Source of the DNA: JANMGV01 sp037440405
GTDB lineage: Bacteria > Planctomycetota > Planctomycetia > Pirellulales > Pirellulaceae
Reading direction: 5' to 3'
DNA length: 64,000 nucleotides
NCBI GenBank assembly: GCA_037440405.1
Contig: JBBIUE010000017.1
Location: forward strand, 5,248-69,247
Shown here: in pieces, positions 35,642 through 44,727 of the stretch
Layout of the letters: each line of letters opens with the position of its first letter
Numbering within the stretch: the first letter of the stretch is position 1
Program-made: the position numbers and the translations under genes
Notes under the pieces: model-generated
The model's input: the letters and a program-made list of their open reading frames with translations, nothing else
Database searches by the model: none
What the model was told of the DNA's origin: nothing

Positions 35642-37249
35642 ATGAGTTTACTGACCGTTTTCGAGTCTGCCCAGCAGCAGCTTTGTGCCTTGCTTGGTGG
35701 TTTCCTGATCGCCGTTCTGATCACACCGATCGTTCGGAAGGTGGCCATACGCTTTGGACTGGTTGACCGACCCGATCCTGAGAGGAAGTTGCATCGAGAG
35801 CCGATTGCGTTGTCGGGTGGTGTAGCCGTTTTTCTCAGTTTGATACTTTCTGCGGGCTTGGCAACGTTAGCATCGGAATCGGTGCGAACAGCCGTGCTTA
35901 AGTTGCCTTGGCATGTCATCGGACTCGGCATTGCTTCAACGGGAATCGTCCTTTTAGGTCTCGTGGATGATGCCATCGTCATTCGTGGGCGTCAGAAACT
36001 GGCAGGCCAAGTTGTACTTGTGGCGATTTTGGTTGCATGTGGTTTCCGAATGGAGACAGTTTCCATTTTTGGATGGAGCACCGACCTTGGCCTATTGGTT
36101 ATTCCGATCTCAATGGGATGGTTGCTTCTCACCATCAACGCCCTGAATTTGATTGATGGTGCGGACGGGCTTTGTTCTACTGTAGGCTGGACGGCAAGTG
36201 CTGGGATTGCCGCCATGGCAACGATTGGCAGTCATTCGGTCGAAGGAGCGATTGCCGCCGGATTGTGCGGCTCCCTCTTAGGCTTCCTTGTTTACAACTT
36301 CCCGCCAGCCAAGATATTTCTTGGAGACGCCGGGAGCATGCTTATCGGTTTGCTCCTGGGGGCCTTGGCTTTGAGAACGAATCTTGCGGGTGCAACTGCT
36401 ATCTCGCTACTCGGAACCGTCGCGGTTTTGGCCATTCCCATTTTTGATTCGAGCATGGCTATCATCCGGAGAAAATTCACGGGAAGAAGCATCTTCACCG
36501 TCGACCGAGGACATCTCCATCACAATTTGCTCAGAGCTGGCTGGAGTAGTTCCGGATTGGTGGTTTTGATGACGGCTCTCTGCGGAATAACCGCCATCGG
36601 TGCTTTCCTGGGCATTGCGTTTCAAAATGAGCTGGTTGCATTGATTTCGATGGCGACTGTGTTGGGCTCGCTTGTGGCCAGTCGCATTTTTGGTTTCGCT
36701 GAAATGAAACTCGTTGTCAATCGAGCCATCCATTTTGGTGGGAGTTTATTTACACGGCGTAAGGCTTGTCCCGAAGCAGTCGTCCAGCAGACGGTTCGAC
36801 TTCAAGGGAATCGTTCCTGGGAAATCATCTGGCAATCGATCACGGAGTTCGCTCAAAAGCATGGCTTGGCGCGGATCTGCCTCGATCTCAATATGCCTTG
36901 GCTACATGAAGGCTTTCATGCGAATTGGCAAAAGAGTCGAATGCCAGAAACGGTTGATCGATGGACAACGACCATTCCCATTGTCTGCGCCGGACGGATG
37001 CTTGGACGCTTAGAACTGATTGGCAACACGAAGTCGGGCAATGTGTTCGAGATATTGGGGCAGCTTGCTGAGCTTCTGGAAGACCTTCAGCCTCAGATCA
37101 CAAAGCTAAGCTCGATGGAAGCCGTCGTGGCGGCAATTGAGAATGCATCCGAAAACAACGATCACAACGTATTTGCTGATGAATCGGAGTTGGAGCAAAT
37201 TGATGAAGGAATGACGCTCCTCGCTTCGGAGCAGGTGGCGCGGATTTGA
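35642..37249 (+). CDS. WecA/TagO-like undecaprenyl-phosphate sugar-1-phosphate transferase
   Basis: 535 residues. About ten membrane helices fill the first 360 residues. Family motifs are present: DRPDPERKLHREPIALSGG at the N-terminus, GLVDD, NALNLIDGADGL with the catalytic Asp residues, DAGSMLIG, and the HLHHNLLRAGWS motif on the last loop. It should transfer HexNAc-1-phosphate to undecaprenyl phosphate, starting a glycan chain at the inner membrane. Compared with WecA (about 365 residues) it has a cytoplasmic C-terminal extension of about 170 residues (from 365) that I do not recognise. It heads the long plus-strand polysaccharide locus. Confidence 0.88.
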   Translation: MSLLTVFESAQQQLCALLGGFLIAVLITPIVRKVAIRFGLVDRPDPERKLHREPIALSGGVAVFLSLILSAGLATLASESVRTAVLKLPWHVIGLGIASTGIVLLGLVDDAIVIRGRQKLAGQVVLVAILVACGFRMETVSIFGWSTDLGLLVIPISMGWLLLTINALNLIDGADGLCSTVGWTASAGIAAMATIGSHSVEGAIAAGLCGSLLGFLVYNFPPAKIFLGDAGSMLIGLLLGALALRTNLAGATAISLLGTVAVLAIPIFDSSMAIIRRKFTGRSIFTVDRGHLHHNLLRAGWSSSGLVVLMTALCGITAIGAFLGIAFQNELVALISMATVLGSLVASRIFGFAEMKLVVNRAIHFGGSLFTRRKACPEAVVQQTVRLQGNRSWEIIWQSITEFAQKHGLARICLDLNMPWLHEGFHANWQKSRMPETVDRWTTTIPIVCAGRMLGRLELIGNTKSGNVFEILGQLAELLEDLQPQITKLSSMEAVVAAIENASENNDHNVFADESELEQIDEGMTLLASEQVARI

Positions 37250-37490
37250 CGATGGCAATCATCCCGCGGATCATCTATGCAGTCTTGCTGCTCGCTCCCA
37301 GTGCCTACCGATTTCTCGTCAATTGGCGAGGAATATCTTTCGATGGAAGGACGTGTCACGATAGGCGAAAGCGGGGGGAATGTACCTGCTGCGAGTCTTG
37401 GGCAAGAGGGAAGGAGCGAGTTTTGTTCCCTTCCAAGCGGCCATCATTTTCAAAATGTTGGCCGTGACATAGGTTGAATATAACTCGGAA

Positions 37491-37522
37491 CGCTTTGTAG
37501 CTTCATGGAAGCGAAGCGCTAC
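37491..37522 (+). promoter_or_regulatory. Hairpin directly in front of the NusG-paralogue start
   Basis: CGCTT (37491-37495) pairs with AAGCG (37514-37518) and GCTTC (37500-37504) pairs with GAAGC (37508-37512) with an ATG loop, giving a two-part stem. It ends five bases before ATG 37524 and covers the place of the ribosome-binding site. It could regulate translation or be a contact site for an elongation factor. Confidence 0.4.
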
Positions 37523-37523
37523 G

Positions 37524-38153
37524 ATGGCAAAAGATGGGATAGAGGCCACCCACGGGAACGAAGTGTGCCCCGACCAGGCCGAAATTAAAAGCATTGAACG
37601 TATGCCACTGCTCAAACCTGAAATCGATTTGTGGCCGATCGATCTACTCGAATCGGCTTCTGCCAAGCAGCAAGACTGGTGGTGCATGTACACCCTCGCT
37701 CGGCAAGAGAAGAAGCTGATGCGAAAGCTGGTAGAGCTGGAGATTCCATTCTATGGCCCGACCATCAGTCGGCGCTATCGATCGCCAAACGGAAAACTAC
37801 GATTAAGCACTGAGCCCCTCTTTCCCAACTATGTATTTGTATGTGGCGACTCCGAGACTCGCTACCAAACAGTTTGCACGGGGACGGTAAGCCGCTGGGA
37901 GGAAGTTCGCTGCCCACATGAATTGCTCGAGGACTTACTCCAGATTCATGCTCTCATCGAAACGGGGGCACCTCTTTCTCCCGAACGCCGTATCGTCGAG
38001 GGTCAGAAGGTCCGCGTACGCTCCGGCGTCTTCAAAGGATTTGAAGGGACGGTCATGCGTCGAGAGAATGAGGTGCGCTTGCTGATATCGGTGCGCTACA
38101 TGGGTCAGGGCGCCAGCGTCGCCCTTGATGATTGTCAGGTCGATCCCGTTTGA
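37524..38153 (+). CDS. NusG/RfaH-like transcription elongation factor for the polysaccharide locus
   Basis: 209 residues. The first 50 are a variable, acidic leader. Next is the NusG N-terminal domain (WWCMYTLARQEKKLMRKL, PLFPNYVFVCGD), which binds RNA polymerase. The C-terminal KOW domain begins GQKVRVRSGVFKGFEGTV and ends in VALDDCQVD. Specialised NusG paralogues such as RfaH, UpxY and LoaP lie at the head of long polysaccharide operons and suppress termination. Position between the initiating transferase and gmd, seven bases from the latter, supports this role. A genome's main NusG normally sits next to secE, which is absent here. The start could also be ATG 37602. Confidence 0.85.
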   Translation: MAKDGIEATHGNEVCPDQAEIKSIERMPLLKPEIDLWPIDLLESASAKQQDWWCMYTLARQEKKLMRKLVELEIPFYGPTISRRYRSPNGKLRLSTEPLFPNYVFVCGDSETRYQTVCTGTVSRWEEVRCPHELLEDLLQIHALIETGAPLSPERRIVEGQKVRVRSGVFKGFEGTVMRRENEVRLLISVRYMGQGASVALDDCQVDPV

Positions 38154-38160
38154 GTAGCAA

Positions 38161-39210
38161 ATGTCGGTCAGAAAAGTTGCCTTAATTACTGGCATCACTG
38201 GTCAGGATGGTTCCTATCTTGCTGAGTTCCTCCTCGGCAAGGGGTACATCGTGCATGGCTTGGTGCGACGAGTAAGCCAGCCCTTGCCCGACTATTTGAA
38301 TCGCTTGCGGCAGGAGGAAACCCATCGCGATCGCATCTTCCTGCATTCGGGAGACGTGACCGATAGTGCGTCCGTATTGCGAGTTGTCTTGGATTCCGAA
38401 CCAGACGAAATCTACAACTTGGCAGCCCAGAGTGATGTTCGGCAATCGTTTGATCAGCCCGCACTGACACTTTCCGTTGTCGGCCTTGGAACATTGAACC
38501 TCCTCGAAGCGGCCCGAGCATTGGATCAACGAAAACCGGTACGTTTTTATCAGGCAAGCTCGTCGGAGATGTTCGGGATGGTGACGGTGTCTCCGCAAAA
38601 CGAACGAACGCCTTTCAATCCGCAAAGTCCTTATGCCTGTGCGAAAGTCTATGCCCATTTTCAGACCGCGAATTATCGGCGAGCCTATCAATTGTTCGCG
38701 GTCAGCGGCATCCTGTTTAATCACGAGTCGCCTCGACGCGGAGAGAATTTTGTTACTCGAAAAATCACGCGAGCCGCAACCAGGATCAAGCTGGGACTGC
38801 AAGACGAGTTGCGACTCGGCAATTTGGATGCTTGCCGCGATTGGGGCTATGCTCCTGATTACGTCGAAGCCATGTGGTTGATGCTGCAACAAGAGGAACC
38901 CGATGATTTCGTGATTGCGACCAGAAAATCGCATTCCGTGCGCGACGTTCTAGATAGGGCATTCACGCAACTGGAGCTGGACTGGCGCAAATTCGTGCGT
39001 GTTGACGAAAGCAATTTTCGCCCTTCGGATGTGCCCAGGCTCGTCGGTGATTTCAGCAAGGCGCAGTCCCGTCTGGGGTGGGCCCCGTCGACAAGCTTTG
39101 ATGAGCTGATACGCAAGATGGTCGGCAGCGATCTGGAGCTCGCGGAACGTGAGTCGGAAGAGCGTGCTGACGGGGATCGTTCGACATCCCATCAACCTGT
39201 ACAATCGTAA
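38161..39210 (+). CDS. gmd: GDP-mannose 4,6-dehydratase
   Basis: 349 residues. The extended SDR fold shows GITGQDGSYLAEFLL, the dehydratase NADP motif, then NLAAQSDVRQSF, SSSEMFG with the catalytic Ser/Glu, and SPYACAKVYAHFQTANYR with YxxxK. NHESPRRGENFVTRKI is highly typical of Gmd. It makes GDP-4-keto-6-deoxymannose, the precursor of GDP-fucose, rhamnose or perosamine. No partner reductase or aminotransferase is seen next to it, so the final sugar is undetermined. The C-terminal 20 residues are a polar tail. The gene is seven bases after the NusG paralogue. Confidence 0.92.
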   Translation: MSVRKVALITGITGQDGSYLAEFLLGKGYIVHGLVRRVSQPLPDYLNRLRQEETHRDRIFLHSGDVTDSASVLRVVLDSEPDEIYNLAAQSDVRQSFDQPALTLSVVGLGTLNLLEAARALDQRKPVRFYQASSSEMFGMVTVSPQNERTPFNPQSPYACAKVYAHFQTANYRRAYQLFAVSGILFNHESPRRGENFVTRKITRAATRIKLGLQDELRLGNLDACRDWGYAPDYVEAMWLMLQQEEPDDFVIATRKSHSVRDVLDRAFTQLELDWRKFVRVDESNFRPSDVPRLVGDFSKAQSRLGWAPSTSFDELIRKMVGSDLELAERESEERADGDRSTSHQPVQS

Positions 39211-39455
39211 AATCCGAATTTCTTTCACAGAGGACTGAATATCGAACAAATCCCTGACCGAATCATCACGATCACGATGGGCATTCCTCACGATTCGCTG
39301 CGAGGAACTCAGTCGTTTTCACATCCTTTGGACAGATGAACAGGTAAGCGATGTTGCTCGATTCACAAACGATCCTTCATGCTTCTGACACGGCAACAAA
39401 GAATTCGGCAGGGCTTGCGTGCAAGTCGACTCCAGTCGTCACAGGAGCGCGTGCG

Positions 39456-40847
39456 ATGACACGGATTTGCTGTATTGGAGCAGGCTACGTCGGCGGTCCG
39501 ACTATGGCAATGATTGCCAAGCAATGTCCAGACATTCCCGTTCATGTTGTCGATCTTAACCAAGCTCGCATTGATGCTTGGAACTCCGACCATTTGCCTG
39601 TTTATGAGCCTGGGTTGGACGAAGTCGTCCGCGAAGCTCGTGGTCGCAATCTGACGTTCTCGACCCAGGTGGACAAAGCGATCGATGAAGCAACGATGAT
39701 CTTCATTGCGGTCAACACGCCGACCAAGAAGTTTGGGATCGGTGCCGGCCGAGCAGCGAATCTTGAATTCATCGAAAAGTGTGCTCGCCAAATCGCGCGA
39801 GTTGCCAAAGACCACAAAATCGTGGTCGAAAAATCGACCCTTCCGGTTCGCACCGCCGAAGCCGTCCGAACGATCCTTGAAAACGCTGGAAATGGAACCG
39901 GATTCGACGTGTTGAGCAATCCTGAGTTCTTGGCGGAAGGAACAGCGGTCGCGGACCTGCTCAATCCGGATCGAGTACTGATTGGTGGTGAATCGGCAAC
40001 TGCGGTAGAACAGCTCGTGTCGGTCTATGCTCGCTGGATTCCTCGTGAGCGCATCCTGACGACCAATCTTTGGAGCAGCGAACTATCCAAGCTGACCGCC
40101 AACGCATTTCTCGCTCAGCGCGTTTCTTCCATCAATGCGATTTCGGCCCTTTGTGAAGCCACCGGAGCCGACGTTGATGAGGTTGCTCGCGCGATCGGCA
40201 CCGACTCACGCATTGGGCCGCGATTCCTGAAAGCTTCCGTTGGATTCGGTGGATCTTGTTTCCAAAAGGATATTCTGAATCTGGTTTACTTGTGCGAACA
40301 CTTCGGACTTCGCGAGGTTGCCCAGTACTGGGAAAGCGTTGTCGCGATGAATGACTACCAGAAACGCCGTTTCTCGAGTCGCATCGTTCGAACCATGTTC
40401 AACACTGTCTCGGACAAGACGATTGCTGTTTGGGGATTCGCGTTCAAGAAAGATACGAACGATACGCGCGAATCCGCTGCCATTTACGTTTGTCGCGACC
40501 TGCTGCAAGAGCGAGCCCATCTGACCATCTACGATCCGCGCGTTCCTGAGTCGCAGATTCGCGCCGATTTGGAAGAAGTGTTCGCGGATGCGAATGGGGT
40601 CGTCTCCGACCGCGATAAGGCACTGCTCATGCGACATGTTCGAGTAGTGAACGACGTGTACGAATCGACGAAAGACGCCCATGCCATCGCAGTCCTAACG
40701 GAATGGGACGAGTTCAAATCCGTCGATTTGAAGCGAATACTGAAGAACATGCATCTCCCGGCCTTCGTGTTCGACGGGCGCAACATCCTCGACCGACAGC
40801 AGCTTGCCGATGCTGGGTTCGAGATTCACAGCATCGGCAAAAGTTAA
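39456..40847 (+). CDS. ugd: UDP-glucose 6-dehydrogenase
   Basis: 463 residues from ATG 39456 (AGGAG upstream), which starts the family pattern MTRICCIGAGYVGGPTMAM; the ORF is open back to 39351. Motifs match the eukaryote-like Ugd branch: FIAVNTPTKKFG, EKSTLPVRTAE, SNPEFLAEGTA, and catalytic Cys in VGFGGSCFQKDILN. The C-terminal domain has WGFAFKKDTNDTRES. It oxidises UDP-glucose to UDP-glucuronate with two NAD+. It fits the glucuronate-type epimerase two genes downstream. It is followed after nine bases by a second, different nucleotide-sugar dehydrogenase. Confidence 0.92.
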   Translation: MTRICCIGAGYVGGPTMAMIAKQCPDIPVHVVDLNQARIDAWNSDHLPVYEPGLDEVVREARGRNLTFSTQVDKAIDEATMIFIAVNTPTKKFGIGAGRAANLEFIEKCARQIARVAKDHKIVVEKSTLPVRTAEAVRTILENAGNGTGFDVLSNPEFLAEGTAVADLLNPDRVLIGGESATAVEQLVSVYARWIPRERILTTNLWSSELSKLTANAFLAQRVSSINAISALCEATGADVDEVARAIGTDSRIGPRFLKASVGFGGSCFQKDILNLVYLCEHFGLREVAQYWESVVAMNDYQKRRFSSRIVRTMFNTVSDKTIAVWGFAFKKDTNDTRESAAIYVCRDLLQERAHLTIYDPRVPESQIRADLEEVFADANGVVSDRDKALLMRHVRVVNDVYESTKDAHAIAVLTEWDEFKSVDLKRILKNMHLPAFVFDGRNILDRQQLADAGFEIHSIGKS

Positions 40848-40856
40848 CGGAGAATC

Positions 40857-42143
40857 ATGTTCGATCTTGCCATTATTGGCTTAGGCTACGTCGGTTTGCC
40901 GCTCGGGTTGCAGTTCGCTCGCAGCGGCTGCCGCGTTTTGGGGCTGGACATCGATTCCAAAAAGGTCGATGCCATTCATGCCGGCAACTCGTACATCCAC
41001 CACATCCCTTCGGAAGCAATTCAAACACAAGTTGCGAATGGTCGTTTCGATGCCAGTTGCGAATTTGGCCGCGTTCAAGAATGCTCGGCTGTCGTTATCT
41101 GCGTCCCCACGCCGCTGAACAAGAATCGCGAACCCGACATCTCCTACATCCTAAAAACAGGTGAGGCCATCGCGCCGCATTTGCAAAGGGGCATGTTGGT
41201 TGTCCTTGAATCGACGACCTATCCGGGAACAACAGATGAGGATTTGCGAGGCGTCCTCGAAAAAGGCTCTGGCCTCAAGGCTGGCAGCGACTTCCACCTT
41301 GCCTTCTCGCCGGAACGCGAGGATCCGGGTAATCCGAACAGCCAAGTCGCGCGGATTCCTAAAGTCGTCGGCGGCTTGACCCCCGCTTGTTTGGAAAAGG
41401 CGAAGCAACTGTATTCGAAGGCAATCGAGCGTGTGGTGCCTGTCTCAAGTTGCCGAGCTGCGGAAGCCACCAAGCTCCTCGAGAACATCTTTCGTGGTGT
41501 CAACATCGCGCTGGTCAATGAGCTCAAAGTGGTTTATGGAGCGATGGGGATCGATGTTTGGGAAGTCATCGAGGCGGCCAAAACCAAGCCCTTCGGCTAT
41601 ATGGCTTTCTACCCCGGCCCTGGCTTGGGAGGACACTGCATTCCAATCGATCCGTTCTATTTGACCTGGAAAGCGAGAGAATATGGTCAGGCCACTCGAT
41701 TCATTGAGCTTGCCGGTGAGATCAATACGGCCATGCCCCAATTCGTCATTCAGAAATTGGCGGAAACACTGAACACTGTGCGAAAGCCTCTGAACGGTAG
41801 CAAGGTACTGCTGGTCGGTCTAGCTTACAAAGCGAACGTCGATGACGACCGCGAATCGCCCGGTTATATTCTGCTCGAACTGATGCAGAAAGCAGGCGTT
41901 GAAGTCGCCTTCTATGATCCGTACATTCCTGTGATTCGTCCGAGTCGCGAACATGCTCATTGGGCAGGAACGAAATCGGTCGCCTGGGATCAGAAGACCA
42001 TTGGCTCGTTCGATGCAGCATTGATTGCAACGGCTCACGCCAACGTTGACTACCAGCAGCTCATCAACTGGTCACAGCTCGTGATCGACACGCGAAACGC
42101 GACTCATGGCCTAGACACCCAAGGCAAAGTCACCAAAGCTTAA
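40857..42143 (+). CDS. UDP-HexNAc 6-dehydrogenase (WbpA/TuaD-like nucleotide sugar dehydrogenase)
   Basis: 428 residues. NAD-binding GLGYVGLPLGLQFARSG, then CVPTPLNKNREPD, ESTTYPGTT, FSPEREDPGN, and the active-site Cys in GPGLGGHCIPIDPFYL are all present. The C-terminal part has LGLAYKANVDDDRESP-like residues. The PTPLNKNREPD and SPERxDPGN signatures are those of UDP-N-acetylglucosamine/galactosamine/mannosamine dehydrogenases rather than Ugd. The product would be a HexNAc uronic acid. With the upstream Ugd it gives the locus two uronate sources, consistent with an acidic polymer. Confidence 0.88.
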   Translation: MFDLAIIGLGYVGLPLGLQFARSGCRVLGLDIDSKKVDAIHAGNSYIHHIPSEAIQTQVANGRFDASCEFGRVQECSAVVICVPTPLNKNREPDISYILKTGEAIAPHLQRGMLVVLESTTYPGTTDEDLRGVLEKGSGLKAGSDFHLAFSPEREDPGNPNSQVARIPKVVGGLTPACLEKAKQLYSKAIERVVPVSSCRAAEATKLLENIFRGVNIALVNELKVVYGAMGIDVWEVIEAAKTKPFGYMAFYPGPGLGGHCIPIDPFYLTWKAREYGQATRFIELAGEINTAMPQFVIQKLAETLNTVRKPLNGSKVLLVGLAYKANVDDDRESPGYILLELMQKAGVEVAFYDPYIPVIRPSREHAHWAGTKSVAWDQKTIGSFDAALIATAHANVDYQQLINWSQLVIDTRNATHGLDTQGKVTKA

Positions 42144-42298
42144 CGCAGCGACTTGACGGTTTTACCGCTTTCAAGTGCATGATTGCGAGGCGATTCATCG
42201 CTCGAGCGAGTTTGGTATCGCGAAGCGCTCCTTAGATTTTCTCATCCGTCCGATGACCGGTCATCCCACCTCCGGTTGAAAGTTGAGTTCTGAATTTT

Positions 42299-43306
42299 GT
42301 GACTACAACGACTGACTCCAACACAGAAGCCAAAAGCTACCTCGTCACGGGCTGCGCCGGCTTCATTGCTTCTCAGGTTGCTAAACAGCTTCTCGATCGG
42401 GGAGACCGGATCGTTGGCGTTGACAACATGAACGACTACTACGATGTCGGCCTGAAGCAACATCGATTGGAGCAACTGAAGCACGATCGGTTTTGCTTTG
42501 CCAAGCTGGATATCGAGGATCGGGTCGCGGTCGATGCGATGTTCGCGGAACATCGATTCGACGGAATCCTGAATCTTGCGGCTCGGGCAGGCGTTCGCTA
42601 CAGCATGGAGAATCCGCATGTCTATATGACGACGAATGCCATGGGAAATCTCAATTTGCTGGAAGCCGCTCGCCGACATGGAATCCGGAAATTTGTGCTC
42701 GCTTCGACCTCATCTCTGTATGCTGGCCAACCGATGCCATTTTCGGAGTCGCTGCCCGTGAACACGCCGATCTCGCCTTATGCCGCATCGAAGAAAGCTG
42801 CAGAGGTCATGGCGTACACGTACCATTACCTGTATGGCATCGACGTTTCCGTCTGTCGGTACTTTACCGTCTATGGGCCCGCAGGTCGGCCTGACATGAG
42901 CATCTTTCGCTTCATTCGTTGGATCGATGAGGGAGAGCCCATTCAGATCTTCGGCGACGGGAACCAGTCCCGCGATTTCACGTATGTCGATGATATCGCT
43001 GCCGGCACCATCGCAGCTCTCAAGGAAGTCGGGTATGAGGTTATCAATTTAGGCGGTGGCATCGAGCCCGTTTCGCTGCTCGAAATCATTTCCATTCTGG
43101 AACGACTCTTGGGCAAAAACGCCAAGATGGTTAATCGCGAATTCCACAAAGCCGACATGTTGAAGACCTCCGCCGACATTTCGAAAGCACATCGATTGCT
43201 CGGCTGGAAACCGCAAGTTGAATTGGAACGAGGTTTAACGAACTGCGTTGCCTGGTATCAGCAAAACAAACCCTGGTCGGCTCAGATCGTATTACCAAAG
43301 GGTTGA
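42299..43306 (+). CDS. UDP-glucuronate 4-epimerase-like SDR
   Basis: 335 residues from GTG 42299. NAD motif TGCAGFIASQVAKQLL, then NMNDYYDVGLKQHRLEQL, the stretch typical of UDP-glucuronate 4-epimerases. NLAARAGVRYSMENPHVY, the catalytic YAASKKAAEVMA and YFTVYGPAGRPDMS follow. It would convert UDP-glucuronate to UDP-galacturonate, using the product of ugd. The gene follows a gap of 155 bases after the HexNAc dehydrogenase, and its stop shares one base with the start of neuB (TGATG). Confidence 0.85.
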   Translation: MTTTTDSNTEAKSYLVTGCAGFIASQVAKQLLDRGDRIVGVDNMNDYYDVGLKQHRLEQLKHDRFCFAKLDIEDRVAVDAMFAEHRFDGILNLAARAGVRYSMENPHVYMTTNAMGNLNLLEAARRHGIRKFVLASTSSLYAGQPMPFSESLPVNTPISPYAASKKAAEVMAYTYHYLYGIDVSVCRYFTVYGPAGRPDMSIFRFIRWIDEGEPIQIFGDGNQSRDFTYVDDIAAGTIAALKEVGYEVINLGGGIEPVSLLEIISILERLLGKNAKMVNREFHKADMLKTSADISKAHRLLGWKPQVELERGLTNCVAWYQQNKPWSAQIVLPKG

Positions 43307-44436
43307 TGGCTACCCTCCACATGCCAATGGACTCAACGAAGACGTTCGACCTAGGCGGTCGCCGCATCGGCACCGGAGAACCAGCGTTCCTGATCGCGGA
43401 AGTGGGCTTGGCTCATGATGGCAGTTTGGGCAGTGCTCACGCTTACATCGATGCTGCTGCGGAATGCCGGGTCGATGCGGTAAAATTCCAAACGCATATT
43501 GCCGAAGCAGAAAGCACAGCACAGGAACAGTTCCGCGTCCGCGTGTTCCCACAAGACGCGACGCGCTATGACTATTGGAAGAGAACCAGTTTTACACGAA
43601 CTCAATGGATTGAACTCGCGGAGCATGCTCGAGCCAAAGGTCTTCTGTTTCTGAGTTCGCCTTTCAGCGATCTTGCCGTGGAATGGCTTTTGGACTGCGG
43701 CGTCCCCGCTTGGAAAGTCGCATCTGGCGAATTGACCAATTTCCCGTTGCTCGAAAAGATGTGTCGTTCTGGAAAGCCACTATTGCTGTCCAGTGGAATG
43801 AGCAGCTGGGAAGAGATTGGACAAGCCGTAACGTTGGTCAATCAGCATGGCGGCACCTTTGGTATCTTCCAGTGCACGACGTCCTATCCGTGCCCACCGG
43901 AAAATTGGGGCCTAAACGTGCTGGGTGAAATTCGAGAGCGATTCCACTGCCCAGTCGGGCTGAGCGATCACAGTGGCAGCATCGTTCCCAACATCGCAGC
44001 TATCGCGCTTGGTGCAAACATGCTGGAATTTCATGTGGCATTCTCCAAATCGCAATTCGGACCGGATGCGAAAGCTAGCTTGACTTTCGATCAAGTGGGG
44101 CAGCTCGTCGAAGATGTTCGTGCGTTGGAGCTTGCCTTGCGAAATCCGATAGATAAAAACGCGCAAGCCGAGAAATTATCGCACCTCCATCAGCTATTCA
44201 CCAAGAGCATTGTCGCCGCCCGCGCCCTCACGAGCGGTACGATCCTTCAACCCAACGATTTGGCATTCAAGAAACCTGGAACCGGCTTACCCGCCAGTCA
44301 AGCTCAACGGTTGCTTGGAAGAAAGTTGCTTCGCGACGTTCCCGTCGACCACTTTTTTTCCGATTGCGACTTTGAGGCCGTCGAGTCGAAAGAGCAAGAA
44401 ACGAATTCTATCCGCGACTTGGAGCACATCCAATGA
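43306..44436 (+). CDS. neuB: N-acetylneuraminate / nonulosonate synthase
   Basis: 376 residues from ATG 43306, overlapping the epimerase stop by one base. The TIM-barrel domain has FLIAEVGLAHDGSLGSAHAYIDAAAECRVDAVKFQTH, then KVASGELTNFPLLE, and GLSDHSGS. The C-terminal 60 residues are an antifreeze-like SAF domain (SIVAARALTSGTILQPNDLAFKKPG) that closes over the active site. It condenses ManNAc or a related 6-deoxy sugar with phosphoenolpyruvate. With neuC and neuA downstream the product is a CMP-nonulosonate, probably sialic acid; legionaminic or pseudaminic acid cannot be excluded by sequence reading alone. Confidence 0.92.
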   Translation: MATLHMPMDSTKTFDLGGRRIGTGEPAFLIAEVGLAHDGSLGSAHAYIDAAAECRVDAVKFQTHIAEAESTAQEQFRVRVFPQDATRYDYWKRTSFTRTQWIELAEHARAKGLLFLSSPFSDLAVEWLLDCGVPAWKVASGELTNFPLLEKMCRSGKPLLLSSGMSSWEEIGQAVTLVNQHGGTFGIFQCTTSYPCPPENWGLNVLGEIRERFHCPVGLSDHSGSIVPNIAAIALGANMLEFHVAFSKSQFGPDAKASLTFDQVGQLVEDVRALELALRNPIDKNAQAEKLSHLHQLFTKSIVAARALTSGTILQPNDLAFKKPGTGLPASQAQRLLGRKLLRDVPVDHFFSDCDFEAVESKEQETNSIRDLEHIQ

Positions 44437-44705
44437 GTTCCGATCAACGTGATCCGGACCGAATCCCCGAATGGGCGGATGCCTGGATGGCTCAGTGGCG
44501 GAACGCAGAAAGAAATCTCCCGATCGTTAGACAACAGGAGCTGCGGCAACTTCCTCCCGGACAGCTCATTTCTGTGGTGGCACCGCAAGAACCTGAGGGT
44601 GACACCAGTGACCGGAATCGTTGGAGCGGATTGGTGATTCAGCAGCGATGGTTCATGCGTCAGCGATTGTTAGAGCTGGAATCTCTACTAGGTCCAAAGG
44701 AATAG
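44433..44705 (+). CDS. Small unknown protein inside the nonulosonate operon
   Basis: 90 residues, rich in Arg, Gln and Trp, with no membrane helix or known motif. The first 30 residues are acidic to neutral (RIPEWADAWMAQWRNAE), followed by LRQLPPGQLISVV and a C-terminal amphipathic helix (QRWFMRQRLLELESLLG). ATG 44433 overlaps the neuB stop (ATGA), and the nucleotidyltransferase-like gene follows within 25 bases. The coupling suggests a functional partner of one of these neighbours. I do not recognise the family. Confidence 0.7.
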   Translation: MSSDQRDPDRIPEWADAWMAQWRNAERNLPIVRQQELRQLPPGQLISVVAPQEPEGDTSDRNRWSGLVIQQRWFMRQRLLELESLLGPKE

Positions 44706-44727
44706 TCCCATTCTGCCATCAGCTTCA

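Noticed and set aside
37252..37467. Leader peptide or small membrane protein between the WecA-like and NusG-like genes
   Set aside because: The first 25 residues look hydrophobic (MAIIPRIIYAVLLLAPSAYRF), but the rest is Arg/Cys/Trp rich and out of character; no ribosome site.
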